This document shows, piece by piece, positions 1-9,220 of a stretch of DNA of 64,000 bases. The position numbers and the translations under genes were made by a program. The DNA is taken from positions 434,001-498,000 of the forward strand of contig OZ253374.1 of NCBI GenBank assembly GCA_965260935.1, written 5' to 3'. The notes under the pieces are model-generated. The model saw only the letters and a program-made list of their open reading frames with translations. It was not told the DNA's origin and ran no database searches. This DNA comes from JBBROS01 sp965260935. GTDB taxonomy: Bacteria; Pseudomonadota; Alphaproteobacteria; Acetobacterales; Acetobacteraceae. Position 1 is the stretch's first letter, and every line of letters begins with the position of its first letter.

Positions 1-845
1 GCCGGGCTTCTCGCCACGACGCCGGCCTGCGCCGCGGCATCGAGCGCCTCCCCCACGCCCCGCAGCCGCAGCCTGGCCTCGAACCGGGGCTGCAACGCCC
101 GGCCAAGCCCGCCAGACCCGGCGCCGCTCACCTGCAACGGACCCCAAACCAATGAGAACTCAGGAACGTCGAGCCGCCCCTGCCCGGCTTGCCAGGCGGC
201 TGCCGCCCCCGCCGACATCGCACCGCCCGGCCACGGCGGGAGCATGACGAGGCGGGCCGCGATGTCCGCCTGCCGATCAAAGGGCGTCGGGAATGCCTGC
301 AACGGCTGAACGGACGCCCGTCCTGCTGCCGCGCCGCCGGCTGCCTCTGCCTCCAGCTCCGAAATCCGCAGCCCGCGCCCATCCTCCGCCCTGACAACGA
401 CATCCCGGAACGACGCCTCGGCAGGCGCGCCGGCCGCGAACGGGATTCGCAGCCGCTCCATGCCGCCCTCGACCGCAAGTGGTCCGCTTCCGGCGACCTC
501 GATCACCTGCGGACCAACCGGGCTAATGGTTAGCCCTTTCGAGTCGCGTAACCGGAACGCGACGGACACGCGGTCCGCGTGCCACCGCAAGTCGAGCGGG
601 ATGTGCTCGGCCACAACGTCCGCCACGTCGACCTCTGCCGCCCACGGCCAGCCGGAGCGACGCACCGGACCATGCCTGATGTCAAATCCCCGGCCCGCCG
701 CCGCCGCGACAAACGCCGGGATCGCCGCCTCGATCCGGCCAGTGATCACGAACCAGCCCGCGCCGTGCACGCCCGCCGCCAGCACGCCGGCCCCTGCCAG
801 CCAAGCGGGCCAGCGCCGGCGCGCACGCCTGGCCGCGTCCCGCAT
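1..845 (-). CDS. DUF2125 family protein, C-terminus cut by window edge
   Basis: A frame opens at the ATG at 845 and stays open to the window edge, giving at least 281 residues. The N-terminus is basic (MRDAARRARRRWP) and is followed by one hydrophobic stretch (about residues 13-35) that looks like a signal anchor, so the bulk is probably periplasmic. The pattern 'GRGFDIRHGPVRRSGWPW' near residue 52 and the beta-rich, low-complexity remainder match the alphaproteobacterial DUF2125 family, whose function is unknown. The frame has the strong GC third-position bias of its neighbours. It lies downstream of the plsC operon on the same strand, separated by a 282-bp gap, so it probably has its own promoter. 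Confidence 0.75.
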   Translation of the reverse strand, partial: MRDAARRARRRWPAWLAGAGVLAAGVHGAGWFVITGRIEAAIPAFVAAAAGRGFDIRHGPVRRSGWPWAAEVDVADVVAEHIPLDLRWHADRVSVAFRLRDSKGLTISPVGPQVIEVAGSGPLAVEGGMERLRIPFAAGAPAEASFRDVVVRAEDGRGLRISELEAEAAGGAAAGRASVQPLQAFPTPFDRQADIAARLVMLPPWPGGAMSAGAAAAWQAGQGRLDVPEFSLVWGPLQVSGAGSGGLGRALQPRFEARLRLRGVGEALDAAAQAGVVARSP

Positions 846-1127
846 CAGTCCAAGTCCAACCTGGGCCGCATCTCGTCCACAACATAGGCCGCGCCGCCGT
901 AATCTATGACAAGGGGCGGCAAGCGTTGCGTAACGTTGCGAACTCTTCGGGAGAGTTGCATCGGCAATGCCAACCCGATCAACGCTCTATAAGCCGTCTT
1001 CCACCCGGTTGCTGATGATTGGTCAATGCCGCAATTGTCGTGAATTGACATGGAGCATTCATAGTTGCTGTCCGCTGGTTCAACTTGACGACAACAGAAA
1101 CGGGCAAGAACAACTTCGTCCACAAAG
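846..1127. other. Intergenic region with DnaA-box-like 9-mers, a short direct repeat and a small hairpin
   Basis: No gene is seen in these 282 bp, which are visibly more AT-rich than the flanks. The stretch 924-940 holds CGTTGCG twice, separated by TAA. Next to it AACTCT/AGAGTT (941-957) can form a small hairpin, possibly the end of the plsC operon. TCGTCCACA occurs at 873-881 and 1116-1124, and a perfect TTATCCACA at 1128-1136 overlaps the plsC stop codon. The promoter of the DUF2125 gene is expected here. Confidence 0.4.
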
Positions 1128-1838
1128 TTATCCACAGGCCCGAACGCGTCTGGACGCAATCGCCCAGGACGATCTCAACGCGGCCAGCGTTTCCGCTTGT
1201 CCAAGGCCGGCCACGATCGGCGGCCCGATAACGAGGTGGATGACGCCGGGCCGCTTGATAAAAGCCCGGCGGCCCCAAAGCCGCCCCGAGTCGGTCGCCA
1301 CCGGAATGATCGGCAACCTCGCCCGCGCCGCCACCGCCGAGATGCCCGGCAGAATGGCGGCCTCGCGTCCGTGCTGCACCCGGGTGCCTTCCGGGAACAT
1401 CACGATCTGCCGCCCATCCGCCGCGGCGCGCTCCGCTTGCCGGAGCAGGCTCTTGATCGCGGCGAAACCCGCCTGCCGGTCCAGCTCGATCTGCCCGGCC
1501 GGGCGCAGCAGCGGCCCGAACAACGGCAAGCGGGCCAGCTCGGACTTGTAGACATAGCTCGCCCGCGGAACGAGCCGCAGCCAGACGATGGTGTCGAACG
1601 CCGACTGGTGCTGCGAGGCGATCAGCGCCGCACCGTCCGGAAGGTGCTCCTGCCCGCTCACCTGCGCCCGGATGCCGCAGATCACCCGCGCCCCGGCCAG
1701 CACGGCCCCGGCCCAAGCCTGCGCCAACGCCAAGGCCCGGCCCGGCGCGAACAGCCGGACGGGGATGCCGGCCGAGCCGTAAACGATCGTCGCCCCCACG
1801 AACCAAATGTTGAATACCGCCGAACGCAGCCAGATCAA
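1128..1838 (-). CDS. plsC: 1-acyl-sn-glycerol-3-phosphate acyltransferase
   Basis: A 236-residue lysophosphatidate acyltransferase that would make phosphatidic acid at the inner membrane in phospholipid synthesis. The N-terminus is hydrophobic (about residues 3-45). The catalytic HX4D motif is HQSAFD near residue 75 and the glycerophosphate-binding motif is FPEGTR near residue 147, followed by LPIIPVA, all in family order. The length is normal for short bacterial PlsC. The best start is a TTG that overlaps the TGA of ydcF (TTGA), since no good ATG lies before the conserved domain. It is the last gene of the ftsE-ftsX-ydcF-plsC run, each joined by an overlap, which suggests translational coupling. 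Confidence 0.88.
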   Translation of the reverse strand: MIWLRSAVFNIWFVGATIVYGSAGIPVRLFAPGRALALAQAWAGAVLAGARVICGIRAQVSGQEHLPDGAALIASQHQSAFDTIVWLRLVPRASYVYKSELARLPLFGPLLRPAGQIELDRQAGFAAIKSLLRQAERAAADGRQIVMFPEGTRVQHGREAAILPGISAVAARARLPIIPVATDSGRLWGRRAFIKRPGVIHLVIGPPIVAGLGQAETLAALRSSWAIASRRVRACG

Positions 1839-2422
1839 GAGAACAGCCCCAGGTGCGTCAGGCCCAGCCGCACCGCCAGGTACTTGTCGAACTCGCTGGC
1901 CAGCAACCGCATCGTCGCGAACTCCATCTCGCCCCGCAACGCCGGCGATTGCACCGGCGCCGGATGCAGCGCAACCCCCGGCAGCGTCCGCGCGATCTCG
2001 GTCAGCGCCCGCGGCATGTGATACCCGGCCGTCACGATCATCAGGCTGCCCAAATGGTGCGCCCGCGCCCACCCGCTCGTTTCCCGCGCGTTGCTCAGCG
2101 TCGTCGTCGCCGCGCGCCCCAGCGTGATCTGCGACACCTGCTCCGGGCTGAGCGGCACCCGGCGCACCAGCTCCCACAGATCCGTCCCCCGCCCGACGCC
2201 CGAAACAAGCAGCATCGGCGCCCGGCCCTCCGCCAGCAGGCGCAGCCCCGCCTCCACCCGCTCCGCCCCGCCCGTCAGCACGACGATGCCGTCCGCCGCC
2301 GCCGGCAACGGCGGCTCGTGCCGGACCCAGCGGTTGAACGCCGCGAACCCTGCGCCCCAAACGACGCCGAACGAGAGCGCGAGCGCGCAAAGCGCCGCCG
2401 CCCATCGCCCGGCCCGCGTCAA
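1835..2422 (-). CDS. YdcF/ElyC-like DUF218 membrane protein
   Basis: A 195-residue protein with one N-terminal membrane segment (about residues 5-25) and a DUF218 domain. The family signatures are visible: DGIVVLTGG near residue 43, LLVSGVG near 70, and the later TLSNARETSGWA and IVTAGYHMPRA blocks. Relatives include ElyC/SanA/YdcF, some of which affect envelope and lipid-carrier homeostasis; the exact reaction here is unknown. The start is a TTG overlapping the ftsX stop codon (TTGA), the same arrangement as the next junction with plsC. Its place between ftsEX and plsC hints at an envelope role. Confidence 0.82.
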   Translation of the reverse strand: MTRAGRWAAALCALALSFGVVWGAGFAAFNRWVRHEPPLPAAADGIVVLTGGAERVEAGLRLLAEGRAPMLLVSGVGRGTDLWELVRRVPLSPEQVSQITLGRAATTTLSNARETSGWARAHHLGSLMIVTAGYHMPRALTEIARTLPGVALHPAPVQSPALRGEMEFATMRLLASEFDKYLAVRLGLTHLGLFS

Positions 2423-3327
2423 GGCAGCCGCCTCAGCCAGCGCCGCACCGTTGCCTGCGCCGTCACCCACCCGATCGCCGCCGCGGCCGGCGGCAGCGCC
2501 GGCAGCCCGAGCCAAAGGCTCAAGGGCATCGCCGCCGCCAGCCCGGCCAGGCTGTCCGGCGGCTCCCCCCCGGCGAACGGCGCGGCCAAGCCGGTCAGCC
2601 GCAGCAGCACCGGCAGCGACAAGGCCGACCCCGCCAGCCCGCCGGCCAAGGCCAGGAAGGTCGCCCGGCGCGCGAACCGCCCGGCGATGAACCCGTCCGT
2701 CGCCCCAAGCCCGTGCACGATCTCGATCGCGTCCCGCCGCGCCGACAGCCCGGCCCGCGTCGCCACCATCACCACCGCCACCGCCACGAACCCCACCACC
2801 CCCATCGCCAGCGCCGCGCACGCTTGCAGGCTCCGCGCCAGCACCGAAAGCCGCCGCACCCAGGTCTCGGGCGCCTCCACCAGCGTGCCGGGCGCCTCGC
2901 TTTGCAGCCGCGCCCCGATAACCGAGACGCCAGGCCCCGGGCCGGACAAGCGCACCGTCACGACCGCGGGCAAAGGCAACGCGATGCGGCCCTGCCCGCT
3001 GCCGAGCCAAGGGCGCAGCAGCGTCTCCAGCTCCTCCGGACTGAGCGCCCGCGCCGCCGCCACGCCCGGGGTCGCCCGCAACGCGCCCAGCACCCGTGTC
3101 AGCCTGCCGCCGCTGTCCGGGTCCGGCACCTGCACCGTCAGCGTGGCGCCCGCCCCGTGCTGCCAATGCTCCGCCAGCCCGGACGCCCCCACGACGCCCG
3201 CAAGCCCCAGCGCCGCCAGGAACGCCATCGCGCCCACCAGGATCGGCAGCAGCCGGTCGGAAAGCGCGCGCCGCAGCCCCAGGTCATCCGGCCGCAACCG
3301 CTTTCCGTTCCGGCGTCGTTCAGTCAT
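2419..3327 (-). CDS. ftsX: Cell division protein FtsX
   Basis: A 302-residue membrane partner of the FtsE ATPase. In known systems FtsEX transmits ATP hydrolysis across the membrane to activate peptidoglycan hydrolases during division. One membrane helix lies near the N-terminus (about residues 27-48), a periplasmic domain follows (to about 165), and then a C-terminal group of helices typical of the FtsX/MacB-type permease fold. The sequence is less conserved than FtsE, as is usual. The start overlaps the end of ftsE by 8 nt (ATGACTGA). Confidence 0.88.
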   Translation of the reverse strand: MTERRRNGKRLRPDDLGLRRALSDRLLPILVGAMAFLAALGLAGVVGASGLAEHWQHGAGATLTVQVPDPDSGGRLTRVLGALRATPGVAAARALSPEELETLLRPWLGSGQGRIALPLPAVVTVRLSGPGPGVSVIGARLQSEAPGTLVEAPETWVRRLSVLARSLQACAALAMGVVGFVAVAVVMVATRAGLSARRDAIEIVHGLGATDGFIAGRFARRATFLALAGGLAGSALSLPVLLRLTGLAAPFAGGEPPDSLAGLAAAMPLSLWLGLPALPPAAAAIGWVTAQATVRRWLRRLP

Positions 3328-3991
3328 CGCGCACCAGTTGGCCGTCCTGCAGCAGCAGCGTATGCGCCGGGTGGCGCGCGACCAGCGATTGGTTGTGGGT
3401 CGCCACGATCACCGTCGCGCCGAGCCGGTTCATTTCCTTGAACAACTGCATCAACCGCTCCGCCTGCACGTCGTCGAGGTTGCCGGTCGGCTCGTCGGCC
3501 AGCAGCAAGGCAGGGCGGGTCACGACGGCGCGGGCGATCGCCACCCGTTGCTGCTCGCCCCCGGACAGCTCCGCCGGGCGCGACTCCAGCTTGCGCGACA
3601 AGCCCACCCAGATCAGCAGCTCGCCCACGTCCACCCGGATCTGCCCCTCCGGCCGCCCTTCCAGCCGCAGCGGCAGCGCCACGTTGTCGAACGCGGAAAG
3701 GTGCGGCAGCAATCGGAAGTCCTGGAACACCATCCCGATCCGCCGCCGCAGCAACGGCAAACGCGACCGCCGAGCCGACCCGATCACGTCGCCGAGCAAG
3801 CAGAGACGCCCCTCCGTCGGCCGCACGGCCAGGTGCAGCAGCCGCAGCAGGCTGGTCTTGCCCGCGCCGGACGCGCCCAGCAGCCAGCGGAACCCCCCGG
3901 CAGGGACCTGGAACGACAGGTCGTGCAGCACCTCCGCTTCCCGCCGCGCCGGGCCGTACCGCAATCCGACCGCCTCCAGCTCAACCATCAT
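3320..3991 (-). CDS. ftsE: Cell division ATP-binding protein FtsE
   Basis: A 223-residue ABC ATPase that pairs with FtsX at the division site. The Walker A is GASGAGKTSLL (about residue 39), the Q-loop region is MVFQDFRLLPHLSAFDN, the signature is LSGGEQQRVAIARA, the Walker B is LLLADEPTGNLD and the H-loop is VIVATHN, so all ATPase motifs are intact. The start is one of two adjacent ATG codons (3991 or 3988). It is the first gene of the leftward operon. The 114-bp gap to the divergent zinc-ribbon gene probably holds promoters for both. Confidence 0.92.
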   Translation of the reverse strand: MMVELEAVGLRYGPARREAEVLHDLSFQVPAGGFRWLLGASGAGKTSLLRLLHLAVRPTEGRLCLLGDVIGSARRSRLPLLRRRIGMVFQDFRLLPHLSAFDNVALPLRLEGRPEGQIRVDVGELLIWVGLSRKLESRPAELSGGEQQRVAIARAVVTRPALLLADEPTGNLDDVQAERLMQLFKEMNRLGATVIVATHNQSLVARHPAHTLLLQDGQLVRDD

Positions 3992-4105
3992 CCCCCATCG
4001 CGCTCCAAGCCGGCAAAGACCTGTTTTGCCACGGATTGCGCGGCGGGAAAAACGCCCGCCGGTCAAGCCCTGTTCAGCCCGTCCGCCGCGGGTTATTTCG
4101 CATTC

Positions 4106-4507
4106 ATGAAGATTGCGTGTCCGAATTGCGCCGTCACGTACACCGTTCCCGAAGAACGCCTGGCGGCGGGCCAGAAGGTTCGTTGCATTCAATGCGGCAA
4201 CGTCTGGTCGCCGCTGCGGTCCGCACTCGAAGCCGCGGGCAAGCGGGAGCTTCAGCAAACTGAGCAGGAGCGGCAAAAAGCCGTGCCCCCCGTGGCCGCG
4301 GGAGCGCCGGGCCAGCCGAACAATCGGCTGCATGAGACATGGCTTCTTGCGGCTGCCTGGGTCCTGACGGCCGCGGTTCTGGCGTCGGTTGTCGTTTTCG
4401 CAATCCTGCGCCGCGACGAGATCATGCAGGCTTGGCCGCCGAGCGCCCGGGTATACGGCCTTTTTGGCCAGGCCCAAGCTGGCCAAAGCTCGCAAAAGGC
4501 GCCCTGA
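4106..4507 (+). CDS. MJ0042-type zinc-ribbon membrane protein
   Basis: A 133-residue protein. It starts with a zinc ribbon (MKIACPNC, then CIQCGNVW about 21 residues later) of the MJ0042/zinc_ribbon_5 type. A charged linker follows, then one membrane helix (about residues 80-103, WVLTAAVLASVVVFAIL) and a short tail. Such proteins are common in alphaproteobacteria, often beside ftsEX, and have no assigned reaction. The ATG at 4106 is chosen because the zinc-ribbon Cys pair begins five residues later. The reading frame is open far upstream, but that part overlaps ftsEX in antisense and is not coding. Confidence 0.8.
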   Translation: MKIACPNCAVTYTVPEERLAAGQKVRCIQCGNVWSPLRSALEAAGKRELQQTEQERQKAVPPVAAGAPGQPNNRLHETWLLAAAWVLTAAVLASVVVFAILRRDEIMQAWPPSARVYGLFGQAQAGQSSQKAP

Positions 4508-4656
4508 TCGCCAGGGGGCAAGGACAATGCCGCGCAGGCGCGGACCCAGCCGGATGCCACAACGTCGGCCCCGCGCCCTCGCTCGCCGGCTTCCGTCCCG
4601 GTCAGCCGCAGCGCCAACCCCGTCCACGCCCTCCCAGCCGGCCTCGGCACGGCTGG

Positions 4657-4842
4657 TCACGCCGCTCGCGTCCCCGTCCCCCAAATTCCGGGCGGTCCAG
4701 TAAATCCGGCAAGCTTTGCGTCCCGTTCTTCAAGCAGGCGCAGAGCCGCGCGCCCGGCGCTGCCGTAGCGCCTCCGCTCCACCTGCGATGCGACGAACGC
4801 GCCGAAGTGGTTGCCGATGCTGAATGACGTGTTCTTGCCTAT
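4657..4842 (-). pseudogene. Remnant of a ParD-type antitoxin gene
   Basis: Reading leftward from 4842, the frame gives IGKNTSFSIGNHFGAFV, then QVERRRYGSA, then RAALRLLEERDAKLAGF, and stops at 4657. This matches the start-to-end layout of ParD/CC2985-type ribbon-helix-helix antitoxins (family pattern: M-x-N-T-S-h-S-h-G-x-H-F, then RYGSASEVVRAALRLLEE). Two defects are visible. The expected initiator Met codon is ATA with no ATG/GTG/TTG nearby, and about three residues are missing between YGSA and RAAL. No ParE-like toxin frame follows. It is best read as a decayed toxin-antitoxin relic. The match is from remembered family sequence, so the family is fairly sure and the decay likely. Confidence 0.6.
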
Positions 4843-4953
4843 TGGCGGCCCCCACGCTTGACTTATGCTAAAGAACCAGTGTCGCCGCTCAAGCCGCGAA
4901 GGACACCGCGCAATCCCCTTGACTCCCCCCAAGGAAAACCATCCTATCCGCCC

Positions 4954-5550
4954 ATGCCGACCCCCGCCACCCCCCAGCCAACCCCCGAACAAGACGCCGC
5001 CTACTACCGCCAGGTCCTCCACGACCTCATCGACCAGGGCGCAGCCCTCGCCCGCCAAATCCACGACCGCGCCGCCGCCGCCCCCACGCCCGAGCGCCAG
5101 CCCGAAGCCGACCCCGCCATCGCCTTCGACCGCATCGCCCGAGCCGTCCGCCGCACCATCGCCCTCGCCCGCCACATCGCCGCCAACCCGGCCCCGCGCC
5201 CCCAGAACCCCGCCGCCCGGACCGCCGCCCGCGCCCGCCTCATCCGCGGCGTCGAGGACGCCATCCACCGCCAGCGCCGCGAAACCGACGCCGAACCCCT
5301 CTACGCCGAACTCGCCGAGCGCCTCCAAGACCCCGAACTCGAACTCGACCTCCAAGGCCGCCCCATCGACGACCTGATCGAGGAACTCTGCCGCGACCTC
5401 GGCGTCGCCGCGCAAGGCCGCTCCTACGTCTACAAGCGCCGCACCCCAACCGACGTCGCCGCCTTGCGCGCCCGCGCCGCCGCCCCCCCGGCCTTCCACC
5501 TCATCCAAGGCGGCAAGCCCCCGCAACCCCCCGCCAAGCCCTCGGGCTGA
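4954..5550 (+). CDS. Proline-rich protein of unknown function
   Basis: Not recognised as a named family. The 198-residue product starts with a Pro/Thr-rich segment (MPTPATPQPTPEQ). A helical Ala/Arg-rich middle follows (about residues 15-100, DAAYYRQVLHDLIDQG onward), then a more acidic part (LYAELAERLQDPELELDLQGRPIDDLIEELCRDLG) and a Pro-rich tail. There is no signal peptide or membrane segment, so it is probably cytoplasmic. An upstream in-frame TTG at 4858 is possible, but the ATG at 4954 gives a sensible N-terminus. It precedes atpD by 203 bp and need not be related to it. Confidence 0.6.
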   Translation: MPTPATPQPTPEQDAAYYRQVLHDLIDQGAALARQIHDRAAAAPTPERQPEADPAIAFDRIARAVRRTIALARHIAANPAPRPQNPAARTAARARLIRGVEDAIHRQRRETDAEPLYAELAERLQDPELELDLQGRPIDDLIEELCRDLGVAAQGRSYVYKRRTPTDVAALRARAAAPPAFHLIQGGKPPQPPAKPSG

Positions 5551-5570
5551 GCAATCGCCGGGCGCAAGAA

Positions 5571-5601
5571 CCAAGGGCTTCGCCCCTGGACCCCACTGGG
5601 G
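5571..5601. repeat. Two adjacent GC-rich hairpins of a dispersed-repeat type
   Basis: CCAAGGGC-TTC-GCCCCTGG (5571-5589, one mismatch) is followed directly by CCCC-ACT-GGGG (5591-5601). Such paired stems around 'AAGGGC...GCCCTTGG' are common intergenic repeats in GC-rich alphaproteobacteria. Here they may also end transcription of the preceding gene. Confidence 0.45.
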
Positions 5602-5718
5602 CCGCAGACCCCAGACCCCGACTCATGCCCGAAAGCCCCGCCCCTCCCCCAAATTTATCCCCGCCCCCGCTGGAAACCCGCCCCGCCTTCCCGTATGAAC
5701 GCCGCACGATACGCGGTC

Positions 5719-5733
5719 ACCCCTCCTAGGGGT
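5719..5733 (+). promoter_or_regulatory. Small hairpin just upstream of the atpD ribosome binding site
   Basis: ACCCCT-CCT-AGGGGT forms a perfect 6-bp stem with a 3-nt loop. It ends 5 nt before the purine-rich Shine-Dalgarno region (AGGAAGGAAAGAGG, 5736-5751 region) of atpD. It may protect or tune the leader; this is inference. Confidence 0.4.
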
Positions 5734-5753
5734 CAGGAAGGAAAGAGGACGAG

Positions 5754-7184
<1,431 letters not shown>

Positions 7185-7185
7185 A

Positions 7186-7593
7186 GTGCCGACGCAACTC
7201 GAAATCGTAAGCCCCGACCGGCTGCTCCTGTCCCAGCCGGTCGACATGGCCGTCATCCCCGCCGCCGAGGGCGAGATGGGCGTCCTCCCCGGCCACAGCC
7301 CCATGATCGTCCTGCTCCGCGGCGGCACCATTACCCTGCACGAGAACAACCAGCCCACCGCCCGCCTCTACGTCAGCGGCGGCTTCGCCGAGATCACCCC
7401 GGACCGCGTCACCGTCCTCGCCGACGAGGCCATCCCGCTCGCCGAAGTCTCCCGCGAAACCGCCGAACGCCGTCTCGCCGAGGCCCGGCAAGCCCTGGAC
7501 GGCGTCGACAAAACCGACCCCTCCGCCATCGACGCCGCCATGAACCGCGTCCAATCCGCCGAAGCCATGCTGGCCGCCTCGCAGAACAAGTAA
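7186..7593 (+). CDS. atpC: F1F0 ATP synthase subunit epsilon
   Basis: A 135-residue epsilon subunit of the F1 central stalk. The N-terminal beta-sandwich is clear (LEIVSPDRLLLSQPVDMAVIPAAEGEMGVLPGHSPMI). A C-terminal helical part (SRETAERRLAEARQALD onward) contains the usual ATP-inhibition region. The start is a GTG one base after the atpD stop, so translation is probably coupled. A GC hairpin follows at 7618-7633. Confidence 0.94.
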   Translation: MPTQLEIVSPDRLLLSQPVDMAVIPAAEGEMGVLPGHSPMIVLLRGGTITLHENNQPTARLYVSGGFAEITPDRVTVLADEAIPLAEVSRETAERRLAEARQALDGVDKTDPSAIDAAMNRVQSAEAMLAASQNK

Positions 7594-7617
7594 CCGGACT
7601 GCAACACACCGCGAGCA

Positions 7618-7633
7618 GCCCGCCCTCGCGGGC
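7618..7633 (+). terminator. Hairpin after atpC
   Basis: GCCCGC-CCTC-GCGGGC forms a perfect 6-bp stem 24 nt after the atpC stop. There is no T-run, so it may be a weak terminator or an mRNA-stabilising end. Confidence 0.35.
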
Positions 7634-7704
7634 AACTCCCTATAGCCCGGCCCGTCCGCAAGCCCGATAATGCCAAGCAACTGACCGGGTTAAAACTCTC
7701 GCCC

Positions 7705-8532
7705 ATGAAACACTGGACCCTTAACGACATCGAATGGGACTGCTTCGACCCCGCCAAGGTCGACCCCGACATCGTCCTCCTGGTCAAGGCCGCCGCCATG
7801 GTCGAGCGCAACGGCACCGACTACGCCATCTATCTCGGCCGCGTGTTCGTGGACGACCCCGACTTCCGCCTGGCCAGCGACAACTGGGCCGTCGAAGAGG
7901 TCCAGCACGGCGACGCCCTCGGCCGCTGGGCCATGCTCGCCGACCCGGGCTGGAGCTTCGAGCAGGCCTTCGCCCGCTACCGCGCCGGCTACAAGCTCCC
8001 GCTGGACGCCGACGCCTCCGTCCGCGGCAGCCGCACCGGCGAGCTCATCGCCCGCTGCATGGTCGAGACCGGCACCAGCAGCTACTACACCGCCCTGGCC
8101 GAAGCGACCAGCGAACCCGTCCTCCAGCACGTCTGCCGCCTCATCGCCGCCGACGAGTACCGCCATTTCAAGCTCTTCTACGACCACATGAAGCGCTACC
8201 TGGCCCGCGAGAAGATCGGCGTCCTGACCCGGCTCCGCATCGCCGCCGGCCGCATCACCGAAAGCGAGGACGACGAACTCGCCTACGCCTTCCACTGCGG
8301 CAACGAACCCGAATCCCAGGCTTACCAGCACGAACGCTGCATTGCCGCCTACATGGGCCGCGCCATGGCCTTCTACCGTTATCGCCACATCGAGCGCGCC
8401 GTCGGCATGATCCTGAAATCCGTCGGCCTCCCCCCAAGAGGCCGGATCTCCGCCGGCGCTGCCAGGCTGTTCTGGACGGTGCTGCAACGGAAACGCCGCC
8501 GGTTCGGAGCGCAATTGCCGGCTGCGGCGTGA
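7705..8532 (+). CDS. Diiron ferritin-like protein of acyl-ACP desaturase type
   Basis: A 275-residue soluble helical protein with the spacing of diiron ligands seen in stearoyl-ACP desaturase-like (FA_desaturase_2) proteins: WAVEEVQHGDAL near residue 70 (compare EENRHG), MVETGTSSYY near 116, and AADEYRHFKLFYDHM near 151. It probably binds two irons and carries out an O2-dependent oxidation, but the substrate is unknown. It has no signal peptide. The start ATG at 7705 gives a clean N-terminus. It stands alone between atpC and accB. Two other diiron ferritin-like proteins lie at 55682-57531. Confidence 0.72.
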   Translation: MKHWTLNDIEWDCFDPAKVDPDIVLLVKAAAMVERNGTDYAIYLGRVFVDDPDFRLASDNWAVEEVQHGDALGRWAMLADPGWSFEQAFARYRAGYKLPLDADASVRGSRTGELIARCMVETGTSSYYTALAEATSEPVLQHVCRLIAADEYRHFKLFYDHMKRYLAREKIGVLTRLRIAAGRITESEDDELAYAFHCGNEPESQAYQHERCIAAYMGRAMAFYRYRHIERAVGMILKSVGLPPRGRISAGAARLFWTVLQRKRRRFGAQLPAAA

Positions 8533-8535
8533 TGT

Positions 8536-8556
8536 GGGGGGCAAGGTTTGCCCCCC
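8536..8556. repeat. Perfect 9-bp inverted repeat after the desaturase-like gene
   Basis: GGGGGGCAA-GGT-TTGCCCCCC is a perfect stem with a 3-nt loop starting 4 nt after the stop codon. It looks like a terminator-type or dispersed 'GGGGCAA' palindrome. The rest of the 247-bp gap to accB shows no supportable gene. Confidence 0.5.
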
Positions 8557-8779
8557 ATCCCACCCCATGCTACCGCCCAACCATGTCCCAAGGCCCCCTC
8601 CGCGTCACCGTCCCTAACATGAGCCGGCCCGGCCTGCGCCAGCCCGGAACCGTCGCCGCCGCGACCCGCAACGGCGTCGAACAGCCCCGCGCCGGCGGTG
8701 CCCGGTCCCGCGCCCGCCTCGGCGTCGTCCGCCACCGCCCCCATGGTTCCAACGCCGCCGCCCTCATCGAAGACCAAGC

Positions 8780-9220
8780 ATGACCCGCATCCCGTTCGAC
8801 CCGGACGCCATCCGCAGCCTCGCCGCCATCCTTGAGGAAAAGGGCCTCACCGAACTCGAGCTGCACGAAGGCGAGACCCGCCTCCGCCTCGTCCGCACCG
8901 TGTCCCAAACCGTCCAGATCGCAGCCCCGCCGCCGCCCGCCGTCGCGGCAGTTCCCCCGCCGCCCGCCGGCGAAGCCCCGCCTCCCGTCGGCGCCGTTCC
9001 CAGCCCGATGGTCGGCATCGCCTATCTCTCCGCCGAACCCGGCACGCCCCCGTTCGTCGCTCCCGGCCAGACCGTCGCCGCCGGGCAAACCCTGTTGCTG
9101 ATCGAGGCCATGAAGACCTTCAACCAGATCAAGGCGCCCCGGGCCGGCACCGTCACCCAGATCCTCGTCGCCACCGGCCAACCGGTCGAATACGGCCAGC
9201 CATTGGTCGTCATCGCCTAG
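8780..9220 (+). CDS. accB: Acetyl-CoA carboxylase biotin carboxyl carrier protein
   Basis: A 146-residue BCCP. The N-terminal helix pair is followed by a Pro/Ala-rich mobile linker (about residues 50-75), then the biotinyl domain with the modified Lys in LIEAMKTFNQI near residue 111. It carries CO2 between biotin carboxylase (AccC) and carboxyltransferase in the first step of fatty acid synthesis. The accC start codon overlaps its stop, so the pair is an operon. Confidence 0.95.
   Translation: MTRIPFDPDAIRSLAAILEEKGLTELELHEGETRLRLVRTVSQTVQIAAPPPPAVAAVPPPPAGEAPPPVGAVPSPMVGIAYLSAEPGTPPFVAPGQTVAAGQTLLLIEAMKTFNQIKAPRAGTVTQILVATGQPVEYGQPLVVIA

Noticed and set aside
4508..4656. A parE toxin gene next to the parD remnant
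   Set aside because: No frame here on the minus strand has ParE features, so only the antitoxin remnant is reported.
8583..8783. 66-residue plus-strand frame whose stop overlaps the accB start
   Set aside because: The ATGA junction is tempting, but the composition is low-complexity, there is no ribosome binding site of note and no family similarity; it is more likely the accB leader.
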